Part shown: positions 23,681-27,248 of the stretch, piece by piece
Layout: every line of letters starts with the position of its first letter
Position numbering within the stretch: the stretch's first letter is position 1
Assembly (NCBI GenBank): GCA_934754505.1
Contig: CAKVIE010000022.1
Location: 1 to 27,248, forward strand
Source of the DNA: an uncultured Candidatus Melainabacteria bacterium
GTDB lineage: Bacteria; Cyanobacteriota; Vampirovibrionia; Gastranaerophilales; Gastranaerophilaceae
Length of the DNA stretch: 27,248 nt
Reading direction: 5' to 3'
Made by a program: the position numbers and the translations under genes
The notes under the pieces: generated by a model
What the model was told of the DNA's origin: nothing
Databases searched by the model: none
What the model saw: only the letters and a program-made list of their open reading frames with translations

Positions 23681-23980
23681 ATGTTTTATAACGTATTAAA
23701 TGCGAAAGAACTTGTTACGGAAGAAAAATTCACAAAAAAAACATTAATGGAAAACAACGACAGCAGCTTATCAATAGTCGGTTTGAAAAAAGAAGAAATT
23801 ATTGATACACACACGTCTGTTTCCGATGCGGCAGTATATGTATTAGACGGAAAAATCCAGCTTCATTTTAATGCTGAAGAATTTACCGTTGAAAAAGGTC
23901 AAATGCTTCTTTTCAAAAAGGACACAGAACATAAAGTTTTGGCATTAAAAGACAGTAAATTTTTACTCATCAAAATATAA
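23681..23980 (+). CDS. Small single-domain cupin protein
   Basis: A 99-aa cytoplasmic cupin (RmlC-like beta barrel). Residues 40-58 (IIDTHTSVSDAAVYVLDGK) hold cupin motif 1 with His44 but lack the usual second histidine; the second motif, KGQMLLFKKDTEHKVLA near 73-89, keeps His84. Metal binding may be reduced or absent. Small cupins of this sort bind metals, sugars or effectors; no substrate can be named. It lies 94 bases after mtnN without a clear terminator between, so it may belong to the luxS-mtnN transcript, but its ribosome site GAAAGG sits in the stem of a folded leader. A bidirectional terminator follows. Confidence 0.85.
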   Translation: MFYNVLNAKELVTEEKFTKKTLMENNDSSLSIVGLKKEEIIDTHTSVSDAAVYVLDGKIQLHFNAEEFTVEKGQMLLFKKDTEHKVLALKDSKFLLIKI

Positions 23981-23990
23981 CTGTAAAAAC

Positions 23991-24026
23991 AGGTGCATTG
24001 ATTTTGGTAATTGATGCACCTTTTAA
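23991..24026. terminator. Bidirectional terminator, cupin/TOPRIM genes
   Basis: AGGTGCAT (23991-23998) pairs with ATGCACCT (24014-24021), extended to 11 bp by two G-U pairs and one A-T pair, with a nine-base loop. T-rich tails lie on both sides (TTTT at 24021-24024 on +; GTTTTT at 23990-23985 on -), fitting the convergent gene pair. Confidence 0.75.
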
Positions 24027-24030
24027 TATT

Positions 24031-25050
24031 TTACAAATTAATAATTAAATCTAAAATTGTTTTAATTTCTTCGGAAATATATTTTTTGTCATTCAAACAA
24101 TTGTTTGCAGCTTTGGCAAAATGAGCTTTTCTAAATTCACCCAAGCCTCTTGATTTCCATAGGTTCTCAAGTGCAAAACAAGTGCCGTTTTCAGAAGAAA
24201 TTTCAGTTATATCCGCAGGTGCAACATCGTAATTCATGTCGGAAAAAGATTTTATAATTAAATCTTTCGACAAAATATCTTCAAACTCACCTGCCTTTAT
24301 CAAATAGGCCTTATCATCTTTTCGTAAAACTGAAATAATATCGTTATAAACAGGCTCTGCATCGTTATCAAGCAGAACAAAAACAGGAATTTTTAAAACA
24401 TATTTTAGCTCTGCATAAATACTCAAAACCTTACTTTTTCCGCCTGTTGCGAGAATAAAAACACCGTTTTCGTCAAAATTGTATCCCGAAATTTCGGCAA
24501 ATTTCGGCAGCAAAATTTCTTCCGTTATCCCCTCTGTCAAAATTAACTTCTTTACAGGAAATAATGTCTGATATTCATGTCTGATTTTATCACCTAATTC
24601 AGCAATATCCGCATTTTTCGAACATTGAAAAAACAGTTTTTTCAAAAACAAAACATTCTTTGGTAAATTTTCCTCATCAATATTTTTCAAAACAGGTGCA
24701 ATTTTTAAATTTGAATTCATTAATTCAAGAATATAATTATCAGAAATATTATATTGAAGTTCATCATACTGCTTTAAAGAAAAGCAATCCTCATCAGATT
24801 TTCCGAAAATATTTTCAACCGACTTATTCCAAATTTCAGTAACAGTATCAACAAGAAAAGATGCAGGAAGCTCATCTAACTTGTGTTTTGATACAGACGG
24901 AAAAATCAAATGTTTTAAAATAATATCATAAAAAACCCTGACATATTTAATTTCGGGGTTTTTGAACCTTGATAGCCTGTCAAGAGAGATTAAAATATCC
25001 TCTTTAGTCATCAATTTATATTTTTTATCACAATTCAAATCAAAATTCAT
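24031..25050 (-). CDS. Stand-alone TOPRIM (OLD-like) protein
   Basis: A 339-aa protein with a C-terminal TOPRIM fold of the OLD-family nuclease type: E173-GITEE (173-178), a glycine turn ATGGKSKV near 201-208, and LLDND with D228 and D230, the metal-binding acidic set. GEFEDIL near 254-260 matches a later acidic motif of these domains. The N-terminal 165 residues are helical and unassigned. There is no ABC-type ATPase domain, which OLD nucleases normally have, and no neighbouring gene supplies one. A nuclease or defence-related role is an inference. An open frame runs on to 25164 but crosses the DUF561 gene and its terminator, so I start at ATG 25050; ATG 25011 is also possible. No Shine-Dalgarno is seen. 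Confidence 0.7.
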   Translation of the reverse strand: MNFDLNCDKKYKLMTKEDILISLDRLSRFKNPEIKYVRVFYDIILKHLIFPSVSKHKLDELPASFLVDTVTEIWNKSVENIFGKSDEDCFSLKQYDELQYNISDNYILELMNSNLKIAPVLKNIDEENLPKNVLFLKKLFFQCSKNADIAELGDKIRHEYQTLFPVKKLILTEGITEEILLPKFAEISGYNFDENGVFILATGGKSKVLSIYAELKYVLKIPVFVLLDNDAEPVYNDIISVLRKDDKAYLIKAGEFEDILSKDLIIKSFSDMNYDVAPADITEISSENGTCFALENLWKSRGLGEFRKAHFAKAANNCLNDKKYISEEIKTILDLIINL

Positions 25051-25053
25051 ATT

Positions 25054-25088
25054 AAAAACTAAAGGGATACGCTTTCGCATATCCCTTT
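25054..25088 (-). terminator. Intrinsic terminator of the DUF561 gene
   Basis: On the minus strand, AAAGGGATATGC pairs with GCGTATCCCTTT over 12 bp, closed by a GAAA tetraloop (stem-loop 25088-25061) and followed by a five-T run (25058-25054). It lies eight bases after the DUF561 stop and ten bases before the TOPRIM start. Confidence 0.9.
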
Positions 25089-25096
25089 GAAAATTA

Positions 25097-25876
25097 TTAA
25101 GCGTGAATTTCTTCTGATACTGAAGAATTTGAACAATTCCATGACCATCTTGAAGATGCTTCAACGAGGCTTCTAACTGTTGCTATCATAGAAATCAATG
25201 AATCACATTTATTAACAGCAGAACCCACACCAACTGCTGAAGCACCTGCTGCGAATGCCATTGCAACGGTTTTAACTGAAATTCCGCTTGCTGACATTAC
25301 AGGCATTTCAACGTTTGAAGAAAGTTCCATAGTGTTAGCCATTGTTCTCATAGCTGTATCCATCAAGCCCATAGCACCTGACATGTGGTGTTCTGAAACC
25401 ATTGAACCTTCAGTTTGGATTAAATCAACGTGAAGTGATTCAAGTTTGTGAGCGAGTTCAATTTGTTCGTTCATTGAAATGTGTCCGGGAATTGTAACAC
25501 AGAAGAATACGTCTTTACCGTTCAATAAAGATTTAGTTTCTCTTGCCCAAGCCCAAACTTCATCAGCAGAAACCATTCTGCCTACTCTTGAAAGTGCATC
25601 GTAGTTACCGAGTTCGATTGCATCAGCACCCCATTCAGCAGCCATTGCGAGTTCTGAAGGAACGATTGATGAAACGAAAATCGGAAGATCTGTCATTTCA
25701 CGAGCCATATCGAAAATTTCTTTGTTCCAGCAAATATCAACAGCAGTTGCACCGCCTTGAGTTGCAGCTGAAACAACGTTTCTTACTCTATCCATATCAA
25801 AATTATCAATACCTGCAATAATTTTGATTGCTTTTCTTTCGTTCATTGATTTTTTGAAATTTAATATTCTTTTCAT
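25097..25876 (-). CDS. DUF561/Ycf23 family TIM-barrel protein
   Basis: A 259-aa protein of the DUF561 family, the plastid ycf23 and cyanobacterial counterpart. The N-terminal part KAIKIIAGIDNFD (15-27) and GGATAVDICWN near 39-49 match the family. GADAIELGNYD near 84-94 and the repeated beta-alpha pattern fit a TIM barrel with a phosphate-type site near ASGISVKTVAMAFAAGASAVGVGSA (195-219). Molecular function is unknown; in algae it has been linked to gene regulation or carbon metabolism without proof. AAGGAG lies eight bases before the ATG. The tail after residue 235 is Ser-rich and poorly conserved in character. Followed by a strong terminator. Confidence 0.88.
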   Translation of the reverse strand: MKRILNFKKSMNERKAIKIIAGIDNFDMDRVRNVVSAATQGGATAVDICWNKEIFDMAREMTDLPIFVSSIVPSELAMAAEWGADAIELGNYDALSRVGRMVSADEVWAWARETKSLLNGKDVFFCVTIPGHISMNEQIELAHKLESLHVDLIQTEGSMVSEHHMSGAMGLMDTAMRTMANTMELSSNVEMPVMSASGISVKTVAMAFAAGASAVGVGSAVNKCDSLISMIATVRSLVEASSRWSWNCSNSSVSEEIHA

Positions 25877-25959
25877 TTTAAAATCTCCTTACAATTTGCT
25901 AAACCAATAGTAACACGTCAAGCAAGTATTGCAATAATATTTTAATCTAATATTAATAA

Positions 25960-25987
25960 TTGAAAATGAATAAAATAATTGTATAAT
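25960..25987 (+). promoter_or_regulatory. Promoter of the lipoprotein gene
   Basis: TTGAAA (25960-25965), a 16-base spacer and TATAAT (25982-25987) form a near-consensus sigma70 promoter. The start near 25994 leaves a 20-base leader with AAGGAG six bases before the ATG. Confidence 0.6.
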
Positions 25988-26013
25988 ATTTTTGATACTT
26001 TCAAGGAGTCGAA

Positions 26014-26517
26014 ATGAAGAAAAAATTTTTCACCACAACAATTTGCTTATGTTCTCTGCTTTTAGCAGGCTGCACGGAAAACACACAAATTGCAAATCCT
26101 TGGTCCGATTGCAATGATAATTTAGCACAAGCTGCAAAAATTGCAGGTTTTAAATTTCCTTTGCTGTTGTCAAATTACAAGGTCAGAGCGATGAAAGACA
26201 TGATTGAAATAACCTACCCGCTCGACGAATTTCGAGAAGTGACCGTAAGAAAAAGTTTATCAAACGAAACAGGCGATATTTCAGGCGATTACAATAAATA
26301 TCCGATAAATGAAACTATCACCATACAAAGCGGCGTTCCAATCCAAATAAGAGGCGACAAAGATAAAATTTATGTAATGAATATGTCTGCATATAGCGGA
26401 TATTACAGTGCAAGATGCGAAAAAGGTATGTCTTTAAAAGAAGTTGAAGGTATTTACGAAGTTCTTCGAGAAGCAGAAGATGCCAAAATTCCACCCGAAG
26501 CATTTGGTGAAAAATAA
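26014..26517 (+). CDS. Putative lipoprotein of unknown function
   Basis: A 167-aa exported protein. Residues 1-20 are a lipoprotein signal: KKK charge cluster, hydrophobic core, and lipobox LLAGC with Cys20 as the lipidated residue. The mature part starts with NPWSDC (28-33), followed by a helical, hydrophobic stretch (AQAAKIAGFKFPLLL, 38-52) and beta-rich sequence. Two other cysteines (C33, C135) could form a disulfide outside the cytoplasm. I do not recognise a named domain. AAGGAG lies six bases upstream of the ATG and a good promoter precedes it. The tag gene follows 42 bases on and may be co-transcribed. Confidence 0.85.
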   Translation: MKKKFFTTTICLCSLLLAGCTENTQIANPWSDCNDNLAQAAKIAGFKFPLLLSNYKVRAMKDMIEITYPLDEFREVTVRKSLSNETGDISGDYNKYPINETITIQSGVPIQIRGDKDKIYVMNMSAYSGYYSARCEKGMSLKEVEGIYEVLREAEDAKIPPEAFGEK

Positions 26518-26559
26518 AATTTTCGGAAGCTGCGACATAACATATTCAAATAAAGGAAA

Positions 26560-27120
26560 ATGATGAAAAGATGTTCTTGGGTTAATTTGAAAAATCCGAT
26601 TTATGTTGAATATCACGACAAAGAATGGGGTAAACCGCTGCATGATGACAAACAGCTTTATGAACTTTTGATTTTAGAAAGCTTTCAAGCAGGACTGTCT
26701 TGGGAATGCATTTTGAATAAACGAGAAAATTTCAGAAAGGCTTATGATAATTTCGACGTAGAAAAAGTCGCTAAATACGAAGAAGATAAAACAAAAGAAT
26801 TACTCGAAAACACAGGAATTATAAGGAATAAACTAAAAATATACGCAAGTATAAATAACAGCAAAATTTTCTTGGCTATACAAAAAGAATTTGGAAGTTT
26901 TGACAAATATATTTGGAGCTTTACAAATGGTAAAATAATAGATGAACCTTTTGATATAAGGACCTTTTCGCCACTTTCTGATGAAATTTCAAAAGATTTG
27001 AAAAAACGAGGAATGAAATTTGTCGGAACAACGATTATTTATTCGTATCTGCAAGCAATCGGAATTTTGAATGCACACGAAAAAGAATGCATCTGTAATT
27101 CAAACAAAAAAATAAGATAA
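26560..27120 (+). CDS. tag: DNA-3-methyladenine glycosylase I
   Basis: Base-excision repair enzyme removing 3-methyladenine from alkylated DNA; 186 aa, as in E. coli Tag. The helix-hairpin-helix fold signature is seen: RCSWV at 4-8, YHDKEWG (18-24), LESFQAGLSWECIL near 39-52 with the active-site Glu, and NKRENFRKAYDNFD. The zinc snap is Cys5, His19, His173 and Cys177 (HEKEC). It starts with two adjacent ATG codons behind AAAGGA; either could be used. No ada or other alkylation-response gene is adjacent. Confidence 0.95.
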   Translation: MMKRCSWVNLKNPIYVEYHDKEWGKPLHDDKQLYELLILESFQAGLSWECILNKRENFRKAYDNFDVEKVAKYEEDKTKELLENTGIIRNKLKIYASINNSKIFLAIQKEFGSFDKYIWSFTNGKIIDEPFDIRTFSPLSDEISKDLKKRGMKFVGTTIIYSYLQAIGILNAHEKECICNSNKKIR

Positions 27121-27180
27121 TGAATTTTGTTTGAGAATTTTTATTTTAAATAACTCCTCAATGCAAATGCAAACAACACA

Positions 27181-27204
27181 AAAAAAAGCCCTCGACTGAG
27201 GGCT
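27181..27204 (-). terminator. Terminator of a gene entering from the right
   Basis: AGCCCTC (27187-27193) pairs with GAGGGCT (27198-27204) around a GACT loop. On the minus strand it is followed by seven T (27187-27181), so it ends a leftward gene lying beyond 27248. On + the tail is only ACTTTT, which may weakly serve tag. Bases 27205-27248 hold a GA-rich stretch and no recognisable coding sequence. Confidence 0.75.
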
Positions 27205-27248
27205 GTACTTTTAATTAGAGAGAGATAGAGAGAAAATAGTTTGTTTAA

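Noticed and set aside
25051..25164. N-terminal 38 residues of the open TOPRIM frame
   Set aside because: This part overlaps the DUF561 coding end and its perfect terminator hairpin; the peptide is an antisense-free frame shadow rather than a real domain.
27217..27238. GA-rich run at the right edge
   Set aside because: Short simple sequence at the window edge; no repeat unit, origin or coding role can be supported.
1..27248. CRISPR arrays, tRNAs, rRNAs and insertion sequences
   Set aside because: None found by eye on either strand: no regularly spaced repeats, no cloverleaf with TTC-loop and anticodon arms, no transposase motifs.

Overview
The window reads as a chromosomal segment of an AT-rich bacterium with the standard genetic code and AAGGAG-type ribosome binding sites. 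The best lineage clue is a DUF561/Ycf23 TIM-barrel protein (25097-25876), a family largely restricted to Cyanobacteria and algal plastids. There is no photosynthetic gene, and LuxS is present, an enzyme oxygenic cyanobacteria usually lack. I infer a gut-type non-photosynthetic cyanobacterial relative (Melainabacteria/Vampirovibrionia, e.g. Gastranaerophilales). This is inference, not proof.

Layout. The left end carries the terminator of a gene outside the window, then a hypothetical helical protein and a Xer-type tyrosine recombinase on +. These face a tight minus-strand operon, rsgA-ispA-DUF212-histidine kinase-hisS (7183 to 1900). pnp diverges from rsgA and is followed by a patatin-like lipase and a P-loop kinase of the uridine kinase/PRK type. 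On the minus strand come a 766-aa modular repeat protein, then gatA and eno. A Bax inhibitor-1/YccA membrane protein is on +, facing an HI0933-type flavoprotein and folK on -. A tandem GNAT gene on + overlaps tail to tail with a calpain-like cysteine protease on -. luxS and mtnN (11-bp overlap) form an AI-2/SAH-recycling pair, followed by a small cupin gene behind a structured leader. On - lie the DUF561 gene and a stand-alone TOPRIM protein. The right end has a lipoprotein, DNA-3-methyladenine glycosylase I and a terminator for a gene entering from the right.

How the genes work together. Most are housekeeping: RNA decay, two aminoacyl-tRNA routes (HisRS; GatA with gatB/gatC elsewhere), glycolysis, folate, isoprenoid precursors, ribosome assembly and DNA repair. 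LuxS and MtnN act in sequence: MtnN cleaves S-adenosylhomocysteine to S-ribosylhomocysteine, which LuxS splits to homocysteine and the AI-2 precursor. Three large proteins without Sec signals (143-970, 11711-14011, 20711-22297) are lineage-type accessory proteins of unknown role.

No CRISPR array, tRNA, rRNA, IS element or prophage was seen. No stretch longer than 300 bases lacks a gene. The most unusual items are the RBS-burying leader at 23605-23676, the six-module repeat protein, the calpain-like protease, the luxS-mtnN pair, and the TOPRIM gene placed just after a strong terminator.
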